From Vagococcus intermedius (lineage in GTDB: Bacteria; Bacillota; Bacilli; Lactobacillales; Vagococcaceae), in the NCBI RefSeq assembly GCF_029144185.1, contig NZ_CP110232.1:1942164-2006163 (forward strand): a stretch of 64,000 bases of DNA, in the 5' to 3' direction. A model generated the notes under the pieces. That model was not told the origin of the DNA. It saw nothing but the letters and a program-made list of their open reading frames with translations, and made no database searches. Shown piece by piece: positions 9,276-19,153 of this stretch. Both the position numbers and the translations under genes were made by a program. How positions within the stretch are numbered: the first letter of the stretch is position 1; the number at the start of each line of letters is the position of its first letter.

Positions 9276-10058
9276 TCAAATGATGGCTCCACGTTTTAAG
9301 TAAGCCTTATCACGACTATTTTTTGGACGATGACGCCTCTAACCACTAGCCCTATTCTGGAAAGAGGATTTTGTTTTATTTGTCTTCAATCACTTGTCTC
9401 TCTTACACTTCCCATAATAAATTATCACAAATTGTTATAGCGAGCAACATTTTTGTACAATAAATACCCCTTAACAAACAGTAATTAGACTAAAAATAAC
9501 ACTTAGATTATAATAGTACTTGATCATTATGATTCATATATAACTATTATTAATATTAAAAATAAGTATCAGATAAAAACAGATGTTATTAATTATTTGA
9601 TATAATCGTTATTTAATACACCTAAATGAGTAAATGATTTTCAGCTTACCGTGCCTCAACCACTCAGACATAAAATAAACAGATTCCTTAAGAATAAGTT
9701 CTTATTAACTTATAAATAACTAATTAATTACAATGCTGACGCTTACAACATTTTATTAAAGTTAGTTTTTTTAAAGTGATTTTAAACTAGTCTTGTAGGA
9801 TAGTGCCTAGGTATTTTTTTTACGCACAAAATAGATGTGTTATTAAATAAAAGATTGCTATTTTTTTTATTTATAATAAAAAAACATAAAAAATAATAAT
9901 TTTTCGAAAATAAAAAAACATGTATTTTTTATTACACTATAATGGTATTTGTAACGAAAATGACAATATCTACTTATGATTTTGATTGAATCCAAAAATG
10001 TCTCAACCAATGCCCTATCATCCATTTATTACATTGATATTCCTAACATAGGTAAACT
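9276..10058. other. Long AT-rich intergenic region
   Basis: About 780 bases with no credible ORF on either strand. The stretch 9840-9960 is nearly pure A/T with several T- and A-runs. I see no tRNA, CRISPR or convincing remnant. It separates the surface cluster from the sugar operon. Confidence 0.5.
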
Positions 10059-10099
10059 AAAAAAGGTTAAAAACAACTAACATGTTTTTAACCTTTTTT
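10059..10099. terminator. Bidirectional terminator after aldolase remnant
   Basis: AAAAAAGGTTAAAAAC and GTTTTTAACCTTTTTT form a perfect 16-bp stem with a 9-base loop. It lies 34 bases after the stop of the minus-strand aldolase remnant. Confidence 0.92.
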
Positions 10100-10132
10100 C
10101 GTAACTGAACTTTTGCATCTATCAGTTGGAAC

Positions 10133-10756
10133 TTACAACGTCTGATGCCATATTTTACTATACTCTTGGGCTGTTTTTGATACCAACTCATAATTACCCT
10201 CTGAAACACCTTGAAATAAATTACCACCAATGCCTACCATAAGCGCTCCAGCTTGTTTCCATTCTAATAAGTTAGCCAAATTAATACCACCAGTTGGCAT
10301 AATAGCGACCTGAGGTAACGGTGCTTGAACCGTCTTAATAAAATTTGAGTGAAAATGATTGGCTGGAAATAGTTTTACCACCTCTGACCCAGCTTGCATG
10401 GCTTGTTTTATTTCATTAATTGTCATACAACCTGGTAGATAAGGAACTTGATATAAGTGACAAAGATCGGCAGTCCCTTGATCAAAACATGGACTCACGA
10501 TAAACTCGGCCCCAGCTGCAATAGCTGTACTCGCCATCTGGGGATCTAAAATAGTCCCAGCACCAATGATAACCCGTGGATCATCCTGACAATCTGCTTT
10601 CAACGTTGCAATAACCTGCTCTGCTTGTGGAACTGAAAAAGTAATCTCAATGGCTTGAATGCCACCTGTGATGACTGCTTTGGTAGCTTGCAGCGCTTGT
10701 TCACTTGTATTTGTTCTGACAACTGCTAGCGGTGTTTTTATAGTTGTCTCAACCTA
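10133..10756 (-). pseudogene. eda: KDPG/KHG aldolase (Eda-like), start lost
   Basis: The reading frame is open from about 10756 (VETTIKTPLAVVRTNTSEQA) to 10133 and reads as a class I 2-keto-3-deoxy-6-phosphogluconate aldolase. The conserved IEITF (likely catalytic Glu), IGAGT, SPC, EVVKLFPA (Schiff-base Lys) and PTGGI are all present. However, an in-frame TAG precedes codon 1 and no ATG, GTG or TTG lies before the PLAVVR strand. The first standard start is a TTG at 10603, which would drop about 50 residues including the catalytic Glu. I therefore call it 5'-broken. It follows the GH1 gene on the same strand. Confidence 0.7.
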
Positions 10757-10764
10757 TGTGGAGA

Positions 10765-10798
10765 GTTTCCAAGTTAAGCTGCTAACTTGAAAACCTTC
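10765..10798. repeat. Inverted repeat between GH1 gene and aldolase remnant
   Basis: GTTTCCAAGTTAA and TTAGCAGC...GAAAAC arms (GTTTTCAAGTTAG / TTAACTTGGAAAC on the minus strand) form a 12-13 bp stem over a 5-base loop. There is no T-run on the minus strand, so it may be an RNA-processing or weak terminator hairpin, or a scar related to the loss of the aldolase start. Confidence 0.5.
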
Positions 10799-10809
10799 CC
10801 TATTATTTT

Positions 10810-12252
<1,443 letters not shown>

Positions 12253-12298
12253 TTAATCCCCTTTCAGTCTAATACGGTGACAACAGGTGACAGAAAAC

Positions 12299-12625
12299 TT
12301 ACGATTGGTGCGACATTTTTTCAAATAACTCAACAAAAATTGCCATCAATTTAACTTCACTGGCAATCGTCATCAGTGTATCTTGAGCGTGGGCAAATAA
12401 CAGACTGTGTGCGTGTTTCTCACCACTCATCTCCCCTTGAATTATATTAGTTTGTGAGTGATGAGCGATAACAATCTCATCGTGAGCTTCTTTTAAGGAT
12501 ACTCTGGCTTGGTCAAAGTGACCATTACGAGCAAATTCAATGGCTTCGTAGCCTTTCACTCGCCCATCTCCGGCATGGATAATAATAGTCATAGCAACTT
12601 CAATTAATTCTTCTTCACTTTTCAT
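12299..12625 (-). CDS. PTS lactose/cellobiose family IIA component
   Basis: A 108-residue cytoplasmic phosphocarrier of the Lac/chitobiose IIA family, all helical. The phospho-accepting histidine lies in the IVIAHHSQTN segment and the conserved SLLFAHAQDTLM helix is present. Its start overlaps the stop of the IIC gene (TAATG), which indicates translational coupling. It passes phosphate from HPr to the IIB protein encoded two genes upstream. Confidence 0.92.
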   Translation of the reverse strand: MKSEEELIEVAMTIIIHAGDGRVKGYEAIEFARNGHFDQARVSLKEAHDEIVIAHHSQTNIIQGEMSGEKHAHSLLFAHAQDTLMTIASEVKLMAIFVELFEKMSHQS

Positions 12626-13869
12626 TAGGCTACTCCTTCTGTTAAGGCGACTTCTTCAGCGAGAACTTGCTTTTCATACACTCTAAAAAATGGTAGACAG
12701 ATTAACCAATAGAGGATAAATAAGACGATATAGAAAATAACAGCCCGCCAATCTTCGGTAATCATGACACTTGAAAATGGAGCAGGGATTTGACCAACTT
12801 GAATCATTTTACTGGGAATATTTAACAACCCCCAGCGCATGCCGAACCAAATTATGAGTAGTCCTACAATAGTATTAACCCAGGTGGGTACCATCAATAA
12901 TGGGTTCATTACGACTGGTCCACTGAACATGATCGGTTCGTTAATATTAAAGATAGAGGGGCCAATACAAATCTTGCCAATTGTTCGCAGTTTAACTGAT
13001 TTAGAGCGCATCATCAAAATGTTTAAGACTAAGGTTGAACCCATGCCTCCCATGGTGATCAGTGCGGCAGTAAAGACTGTTTCACTGGTGACAATATTAG
13101 TTGCGGCATGTCCTGCTTGAACCGCTGCAATATTGGCATTGATACCTGCCATGTAAATCGGTGTTGAGACTGGCCCAAATAACCAACTGGAAATGCCGAG
13201 TGTATAAAGGAAGGTGGGAATAAAACATAATAGGATAAAGCCTGGTAACGTCTGTCCAAAATTTTGTAAGGGGGAAAAGAGTTTAATGATTAAATCAAAG
13301 ATGTCCATGTTGAAACGGAAAATGAGGATAGCAGAGAAGCCGATTGAAATCGCAATGGGAATGATGTTGTGAATCCACTCCACTAAAAAATCAGGAATGT
13401 CAGACTCTTTGAGGAAATTGAGGTTGCCATAGTGATGAAAAATAAGTGCGACGAAGAGGCCGGCAATCATCCCGACCAAAATGCCAGTGGGGCCTAAACG
13501 CTCGAACTGAACGGTCATGATACCATCGGTGACGTCTGGGTTGCAATACATGAGAAAAACAGAAACGGACACGAGACTGGCAGAAACGGTGTAACCTGGG
13601 TGTTTTAACTTCTCCATAGCTTGATTAGTTACCATGAAGGCAGTAATCAACCCAATCATGCCGAAGGTGTAATCGGCAAGCTTGCCAAAATCAGGGAGAA
13701 AATCTAAATAAGAGCGAAATACGTTATAAAAAAAGACCATCGAACCTGTTAGGATAAAAGGAATTAATTTTTGCATGGAACTGGAAACAGCGGAAATCCA
13801 AGGTCGTTTGGTTAGCTCTTGCATAGCTGGTGCAAAGGAACCTTCTAGCCAAGTCATAAATAGTTTCAT
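12625..13869 (-). CDS. PTS cellobiose/beta-glucoside IIC permease
   Basis: A 414-residue membrane permease of the Lac/Cel IIC family, with about ten hydrophobic segments and the family motifs GMGSTLVLNI and FNINEPIMFSGPVVMNP. It overlaps the genes on both sides by TAATG junctions, so IIB, IIC and IIA are translated as one unit. With the downstream GH1 gene this forms a complete uptake and cleavage operon for a beta-glucoside, exact sugar unknown. Confidence 0.93.
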   Translation of the reverse strand: MKLFMTWLEGSFAPAMQELTKRPWISAVSSSMQKLIPFILTGSMVFFYNVFRSYLDFLPDFGKLADYTFGMIGLITAFMVTNQAMEKLKHPGYTVSASLVSVSVFLMYCNPDVTDGIMTVQFERLGPTGILVGMIAGLFVALIFHHYGNLNFLKESDIPDFLVEWIHNIIPIAISIGFSAILIFRFNMDIFDLIIKLFSPLQNFGQTLPGFILLCFIPTFLYTLGISSWLFGPVSTPIYMAGINANIAAVQAGHAATNIVTSETVFTAALITMGGMGSTLVLNILMMRSKSVKLRTIGKICIGPSIFNINEPIMFSGPVVMNPLLMVPTWVNTIVGLLIIWFGMRWGLLNIPSKMIQVGQIPAPFSSVMITEDWRAVIFYIVLFILYWLICLPFFRVYEKQVLAEEVALTEGVA

Positions 13870-14192
13870 TATTCAGTCCCCGTCTTTTCCAACTCGTCTA
13901 GGGCAAATTTTAGGACACCTGCTCCGTCTAATAAACCGTACATTTCTTTGGGAATGACTAGAACTGGTAGATGATACGGTGCGGCCATCTCAGACATCTC
14001 ATCACGTAAGTTAGCATAGTGTGGCCCTAATAATAAAATATCAATGCTATCAAAATACTGAGGAACCTCACTTTCTCCACGGGCTTCTATGATAACATCT
14101 AACCCTTGTTTCTTAGCAGATTTACGAGCTTTTTGCGCAAGTAACCCACTGGACATCCCGGCTCCACAACAGAGCATTACTTTTTTTGTCAT
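13869..14192 (-). CDS. PTS cellobiose-family IIB component
   Basis: A 107-residue IIB phosphotransferase with the N-terminal active-site loop VMLCCGAGMSSGLLA; the phosphorylated residue is a Cys in this family. It is the first gene of the operon, preceded by GGAG 8-10 bases upstream. Transcription probably begins near 14459, leaving a leader of about 270 nt that contains the 15-bp inverted repeat and a cre-like site. Confidence 0.92.
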   Translation of the reverse strand: MTKKVMLCCGAGMSSGLLAQKARKSAKKQGLDVIIEARGESEVPQYFDSIDILLLGPHYANLRDEMSEMAAPYHLPVLVIPKEMYGLLDGAGVLKFALDELEKTGTE

Positions 14193-14280
14193 CTTCTCTC
14201 GACTCCTTTTTATTAATTAGAGAGACAGTCAGTTGATTTTATTCCGAGCAATTGGCGGTTAAGTAACTTTTCAATAAAAG

Positions 14281-14458
14281 TAAGAAATAAATCGCCGTTA
14301 GAACTAAAAATACGCCTCAAACCGTTTACATTTTATCCAGTTGGTGTTAGCATTAACTATGGCAAGCTTGATTGGGTCAGTGTTTTGTGTTGTGACCTGA
14401 GCAAGTCCTCGCGACTGGTAATCGTGAGGTGCCATTTTTTTATGCGATTTATTTCTTA
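14281..14458. repeat. 178-bp element bounded by perfect 15-bp inverted repeats
   Basis: TAAGAAATAAATCGC at 14281-14295 is the exact reverse complement of 14444-14458. Inside are further stems: CCTCGCGA/TCGTGAGG (14407 and 14421), GGTCA/TGACC (14375 and 14393), CTTG/CAAG and GGCA/TGCC, which together could fold as a branched structure closed by the outer arms. If the outer TA is a target-site duplication, the element resembles an IS630/mariner-type MITE with 13-bp ends. Alternatively it is a structured leader RNA of the PTS operon, since the predicted transcription start lies at its right edge. A cre-like TCAAACCGTTTACA is at 14317-14330. Confidence 0.6.
14317..14330 (-). promoter_or_regulatory. 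cre-like site in PTS leader
   Basis: On the minus strand TGTAAACGGTTTGA matches the CcpA consensus (TGNAANCGNTNNCA) at all but one conserved position. It lies downstream of the predicted promoter, where CcpA could act as a roadblock. Carbon catabolite control of a beta-glucoside operon is expected. Confidence 0.5.
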
Positions 14459-14465
14459 TGGGGTA

Positions 14466-14495
14466 ATTGTAGTGCTAAGTGATACGAAAAGTCAA
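14466..14495 (-). promoter_or_regulatory. Sigma-A promoter of beta-glucoside PTS operon
   Basis: On the minus strand TTGACT (14495-14490) and TACAAT (14471-14466) are separated by 18 bases. Transcription should start near 14459, exactly beside the inverted-repeat arm, and read toward the IIB gene. Confidence 0.65.
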
Positions 14496-14702
14496 GGAAA
14501 AAAATCCTTTAATTTAAATATAAAAGTGACTACTCACAAATATTTTTATTAATTATTAAATTCAATATAATTTACAAAACTATAACTAAAAGTGCATCTG
14601 ATAACAGATTACTTCCTCTTTTCTGAATTATTTTGGTACTAATTTAACCTGAAACTTTATTACATTAATGATTAAAATTTAAGAAATTAACTTTTTGATA
14701 AA

Positions 14703-15160
14703 TCAGTTAATTTCTTTCCCATATAGTCTAATCTGCTCATTTGTTTCATCTTCTTCGACTAACGTTACAAAAGACCAACCATACTTTTCATATAACCCTT
14801 CATGATCCGTAATCAAATAAACCTTACTAATGCCTTGAGAACTCAGGTATATTTCAATCTCATTAAATAACTTCTCTGAAACCCTTTGACCTCGATGAGT
14901 TTCCTCAACATATAGGAATATAGGACACAGATATTTGGTGTTAAATCTGGTCTATTGTGAAAATCATTTTCAATCACACTTGCTCCGGCGATGATTTTAT
15001 CACCCTCAACAGCTAGAAACCAATTTGGAATGACACCTTCTTCCGTGATACTTTCTAAATAAATCGCTTCATCAATTTCCCGCTTACTAGACAACCACTT
15101 AGCCGCTTCTTTTTGTAGTGAGTGATGATTTGCTAAATTAACTATCTCAACTGACAACAT
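14703..15160 (-). pseudogene. GNAT N-acetyltransferase, frameshifted
   Basis: The first frame (from 15160, ATG preceded by GGAGAAAT) reads LSVEIVNLANHHSLQKEAAK..., with a GNAT-like EGDKIIAGASV. The C-terminal half continues in another frame as FLYVEETHRGQRVSEKL, then LITDHEGLYEKYGW, ending at a stop at 14703. The two are joined if two bases are removed from CTGTGTCC around 14924-14929, so an extra TG dinucleotide broke the gene. The acetyl-CoA loop (RGQRVS) lies after the break. It would be a small GNAT enzyme of about 152 residues. Confidence 0.8.
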
Positions 15161-15282
15161 ATTTCTCCTTTATGTTTATGTAATGAGATTCTTCAAATTA
15201 GTTATACCTATTAATGACTTAATAGTAAAAAATGAGTACAACTATTTTCCAATGGCATTTTCTCACACTTTCAAGCCAAAAT

Positions 15283-15328
15283 AAAAAGACTATAAACGCT
15301 GTATTATCAGCATTTATAGTCTTTTTTT
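15283..15328. terminator. Bidirectional terminator
   Basis: AAAAAGACTATAAA pairs with TTTATAGTCTTTTTTTT over a 16-base loop. It lies between the broken acetyltransferase and the conjugation remnant. Confidence 0.85.
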
Positions 15329-15559
15329 TATTACCCTACTGACCCTTTCATTAATCATTTGGACAATCAGTAGTATTATATTTGTATCAAACTCAATGAA
15401 AACAATGAATCTTCACTTTTAATGAATCAATAAGAATCATTCAGTTTCACTCAAATGGCATTCAGTTTTTGAGGAGCTATTTCAGAAATTAATATTTAGT
15501 AATTTATCTAATCAGCAATAAAAACATATAACTGATTTAAATCATAATTTTAACCTCAG

Positions 15560-16387
15560 CCCGCTATTTCTACACCTAACATGTCCGCTGAAACTTCAAT
15601 ATGGGCAGAAGATGTTTCACAGACATAACTATCCTCTGGGTTAGCTCCCAAAAGTCAGCAATAATATCACTAAAATCTATCTTATTTAATTTAGTAGAAT
15701 TAAAATTAACCCTAATTAATTTAGATGGTTCAAACTATGCTTTAACTGGTTTATATTCTAAAAAGAAAGCAGCAGTTAATCGTAAATCTGTTCCTCAAAA
15801 TCACAACAGACAAAATAATATTGCTTTACTTAGTAAACTGAAGCAACCATTATTATAACGACTTGGGAAAATAATAGGCAATATGTTAGATATGAAACAA
15901 CGAGCAAGTGATAAAACTAAACTACTAAAAGAGCAAACAAAGGCTTTATCGACACAAGCGAAATATGCAGTTTATAAAAAGAAAGTCAATTTAAAAAAAG
16001 GTTTTTAAAACTTTTCTGATACAACTAAAAATACACCACAAACAAATCAATCCGAGCGACTGAAAAAAATAACACCAGCATAGACAAACAATTGCACAAA
16101 AAAGATTGGAAATGGAACAAACAAAAACAAATCGTAAAACTAGTTCACCTAAAACCCAAAATAAAACAAATTCAAAAACTTCAGATCCTCAACGCCCGCT
16201 TACAAAAGGTACTATCAAGCCTTATCCAAAATCTGAAAAAATGAATGTGTCAGCTACACCAATCATCCGTGAAAATAAACCAGTTAAAAATAAGAATACT
16301 CACCCTAAACAATCACAAGAAAATCAACCGCCAAGGAACACGACACAGAAAAGAAATCAACAAAACAAACGAGGTTCTAAAAAATGA
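15560..16387 (+). pseudogene. Remnant of Tn916-type conjugation membrane protein (orf15/VirB6-like), C-terminal end
   Basis: A chain of short frames separated by stops reads like the hydrophilic tail of a Tn916 orf15-type (VirB6/TrbL-like) protein: KKKAAVNRKSVPQNHNRQN, then MKQRASDKTKLLKEQTKALSTQ, then a Lys/Asn/Pro-rich tail ending NKRGSKK. The last frame (16106-16387) overlaps the next gene as ATGA, as adjacent genes do in such elements. The membrane part of the protein is absent. The family call rests on tail composition and the two identifiable genes that follow, so it is less certain than theirs. Confidence 0.55.
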
Positions 16388-17057
16388 AACTCTTAAAACT
16401 AAAGTTTATTCTACTACTTGATAGTTTATTTATGATCCTATTTGGATTAATTTTCTGCATTACCCTTTTTTTCTCTCAGATGATGACAGTAGTGCTCAAG
16501 ACTCTTCTGATACAAGTGGGTTATCTGTTTCAAAAGAAGTTCTTTCTCAAAAGAAAAATCAGGTGGAGCTAAGGTTAGCTATCCCAATCCAATTGCCATC
16601 TCTATTATTAATGGTGGATCGCGATACAACTATGGAAATCAATTTTATGTAAAATTAGTTTCTCAATATCTAACAGTGACTGAATTTGATAATAAAAATG
16701 TCCAAGCAATCATGGATGAAGCTTTAAAGTATCAGGGCTGTCCTTATGTCTTTGGAGGGCGAGTCCTGAGACAATTTTTGACTGTAGTCGGTTAATGGAA
16801 AAGCAGGTATAAACCTTCCTAGAATCGCTCAAGCACAGTATGAAGCTACACAACACATTCCATTAACTAAAGCAAAAGCTGGAGACTTAGTTTTTTTCCA
16901 CTCAACTTACGATACATCAGACTATGTTACACATGTTGATATCGTCGTATCTTCAACTCAAATATATCACGCAAGAGACCCAATTGGTTATGGTGATCTT
17001 ACCTCATCCTATTGGCAACAGCACTTGTTTGGTGCAGGAAGAATCATTACTAAATAA
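16384..17057 (+). pseudogene. NlpC/P60 cell-wall hydrolase of a Tn916-type element, broken
   Basis: The N-terminal signal/TM frame starts at 16384 (LLKLKFILLLDSLF). After frame changes, the catalytic domain is readable in pieces: MDEALKYQGCPYVFGG, then ASPETIFDCSRLM (catalytic Cys in FDCS) in a shifted frame, then GKAGINLPRIAQAQYEATQ, GDLVFFHSTYD, YVTHVDIVV (catalytic His), ending GAGRIITK. At least three frameshifts or stops make it non-functional. Its relatives (Tn916 orf14) open peptidoglycan for the mating channel. Confidence 0.85.
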
Positions 17058-17075
17058 GAGAAAGGAATCACATTC

Positions 17076-17539
17076 ATGAAAATAAAACTAGAAAGAAAAG
17101 ATAAAAGAAAAAAACTACTCACTCAGTCTATACTCTTACTATCCATGTGGACGATAAAGAAAATATGGTTATTATAAAAAATCCAACGATTAGTAGCATC
17201 CCTACTAAATCAAAGTACAAGCCCAAAGTTAGTGATAGTGATGACACTGTGGATGCCAAAACTACAGAGGAAATTGATTCATTCTTAAAAAGATTTTTTA
17301 AACTCTATCCCAAAACAAATGAAAAAAAACTATCCTACTACGTTACTAATCGAGCTTTAAAACCTATTAATAAAGAGTATCAATTTTTGGAATTAACTTC
17401 TTCTAATTATTCGATAAAGAATAACCAAATCATTACACAAATATCAGTAAAATATCTTGATCCATTAACTAAGACTATTCAAATTTCTGAATTTAATCTA
17501 GTGTTACAAAAGTTTAAAAATTGGATTATTGTGAAATAA
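17076..17539 (+). pseudogene. TcpC-like conjugal transfer protein (Tn916 orf13), internally deleted
   Basis: The first frame (17076-17177) gives a basic N-terminus and hydrophobic start (KLERKDKRKKLLTQSILLLS). It then shifts into a frame open to 17539 that reads as the C-terminal NTF2-like domain of TcpC (DDKENMVIIKNPTISSIP, then EEIDSFLKRFFKLYP, ALKPINKEY). The membrane helix is short and the first NTF2-like domain is missing, so a deletion has joined the two ends. It follows the NlpC/P60 remnant by 19 bases, which matches Tn916-type order. Confidence 0.8.
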
Positions 17540-17551
17540 CTAAATAAATTA

Positions 17552-17594
17552 AATATGAGGGTTGCTAATTTTCACTAGCAACCCTCATATTTTA
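17552..17594. terminator. Bidirectional terminator
   Basis: AATATGAGGGTTGCTA and TAGCAACCCTCATATT form a perfect 16-bp stem with an 8-base loop. It lies between the conjugation remnant and the Thoeris genes. Confidence 0.9.
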
Positions 17595-17683
17595 ACTATT
17601 GTCTTTTTGGAGAAAGGCATATCTTGTTGCAACTTACTTGAACGATATCTACACCTGCTATCAAAAGAAAATTACAGAACCTA

Positions 17684-19129
17684 TCAAATTTCTCGTAAAA
17701 TTTTTTCAATGGTAGAGACTAATTCCCTTTCATCTGTACTATCTTTCAAAATTGGTAAATAGGCTCGAAGAAAAGAATAATCTTCAATGTTCTTTTCTAT
17801 TTCTTCAAAGATTTCTTTCGTAGCCTCTCCGGTTGATCCAATTGGGATAATTATTTTTTCTTGCTCTTTTGCAATTTTAAATTCTTCAAACAATCCTTCT
17901 GATAGTTCTTTTTTCTCATTATCAGCTTTTCTATTACCAAATAAAAATATCGCTACACCAACATCATTTATCATTTCAGTACGATACTTCTGCTTAATAC
18001 TCTCCGTTTCGGCTTCAAATCGTCTATCTTGAGGGAACGGTCTTAAAATAAGATGTTCATCTACATGTTTGTACTTTGTAGAATAAATTTCTTCTAGTGC
18101 TCCATTTATGATACTTGAACCTACCCCATACCCAAATCCAGAACAAATTTGATAGTCATTTTTCACTAAAGTCTTTGCTAATGTATGGCAAAAAGAATTT
18201 ACTTTCTCTTTCGTCCAAATGTCATTATAAAAGCTAATGCTACCTGAAATAAATATTTTTCTTTTTAAATTGATAAATTCCAACTCTTTTAGAATATCTG
18301 TAATCTCATCGTAGGAGTCAATGAAAACTGTTTGAATACCATATCTTTGCAACTCGTTAACTTTTAGATTTTGCTTTATTGTGTCAATTTCAAAACGTTT
18401 TGTTAGTTCATTTACTTCTTCTCCACTTTTTCCAATGCGAGATGATTCCGTTACTTTTTTCTCTAACCAATAGCTAACTCCAACATTCTCTCCTAATATA
18501 TTTCTTGTATTAGAGAGAACATTGGTTAAGTTGGGATCCTCAAAGCTAAACCCAATAAAAAGAAAAGTTTTTGAAATTAAGTCACCTTGAAGAAGTCTCG
18601 CAAATAAAGGACTTTTTTGAGTATAAACTTCATAATCCTCTTTAGTCAAAACTGCATTTGCTGCATCGTCCACATCACCATGCATTTTATATAAAATTGC
18701 ATCTCTATCGTATTTATGCGTTATTAGTTGAGTTTCAGTTATCTTTACATCTACTCTTCGGTCATTGTTCTCTAGCCCTTTTTCTAATAATTTATCGTAG
18801 TTAGTTGTCCAATAAGTATAAATAGGTAAACGCGTTAAAATTTCAATGTTTATATTTGGCGCATTGTCTGCTGAAAATTTATCAACAATTTCCTGATTTA
18901 TCTGTCCCCTATTTCTAAATTCATTTCTGTAGTATTGGGCAACTCTTGTTAAATCATACTCTTCATCAATATTTAAGCCTAATTCTTTTGCAAAAGGAGT
19001 TACTAGAGTTTTCCAGTCAACATAACCAGAAGATATTGACAATCCTGCCCCAGCAAAAACTGCTGCATAGCCTTCATTAATAGCCTTGCTATACTTTTCA
19101 ATGAATCTTTCTCTGCTAATTGCTCCCAT
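17684..19129 (-). CDS. thsA: Thoeris NAD-hydrolysing effector ThsA (SIR2-SLOG)
   Basis: 481 residues, close to characterised ThsA (about 476). The N-terminal SIR2-like NADase domain (1-285) has GAG at 27-29, the catalytic-type N110 (TTNYDKLL) and H150 (KMHGD), plus FIGFSFEDPN. The C-terminal SLOG-like domain (290-480) begins IFISGSISF and contains GFGYGVGSSI and RPFPQDRR, the region where the ThsB-made cyclic ADP-ribose signal binds in known members. On infection it should deplete NAD and abort the cell. AGGAG precedes the ATG. It lies 24 bases downstream of thsB in the same operon. All key residues look intact. Confidence 0.93.
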   Translation of the reverse strand: MGAISRERFIEKYSKAINEGYAAVFAGAGLSISSGYVDWKTLVTPFAKELGLNIDEEYDLTRVAQYYRNEFRNRGQINQEIVDKFSADNAPNINIEILTRLPIYTYWTTNYDKLLEKGLENNDRRVDVKITETQLITHKYDRDAILYKMHGDVDDAANAVLTKEDYEVYTQKSPLFARLLQGDLISKTFLFIGFSFEDPNLTNVLSNTRNILGENVGVSYWLEKKVTESSRIGKSGEEVNELTKRFEIDTIKQNLKVNELQRYGIQTVFIDSYDEITDILKELEFINLKRKIFISGSISFYNDIWTKEKVNSFCHTLAKTLVKNDYQICSGFGYGVGSSIINGALEEIYSTKYKHVDEHLILRPFPQDRRFEAETESIKQKYRTEMINDVGVAIFLFGNRKADNEKKELSEGLFEEFKIAKEQEKIIIPIGSTGEATKEIFEEIEKNIEDYSFLRAYLPILKDSTDERELVSTIEKILREI

Positions 19130-19153
19130 AGTTTTCTCCTTTTTAAATAACTA

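Noticed and set aside
14281-14458. Known riboswitch (M-box, THF, T-box, c-di-GMP) or LicT-type antiterminator in the PTS leader
   Set aside because: I compared the conserved words of these classes as I know them and found no match; no typical RAT sequence was seen.
15340-15600. Missing 5' half of the azoreductase at the left edge of the accessory region
   Set aside because: I read all frames here and found no flavodoxin-like start or AzoR motif, so the region is not a simple clean insertion into azoR.
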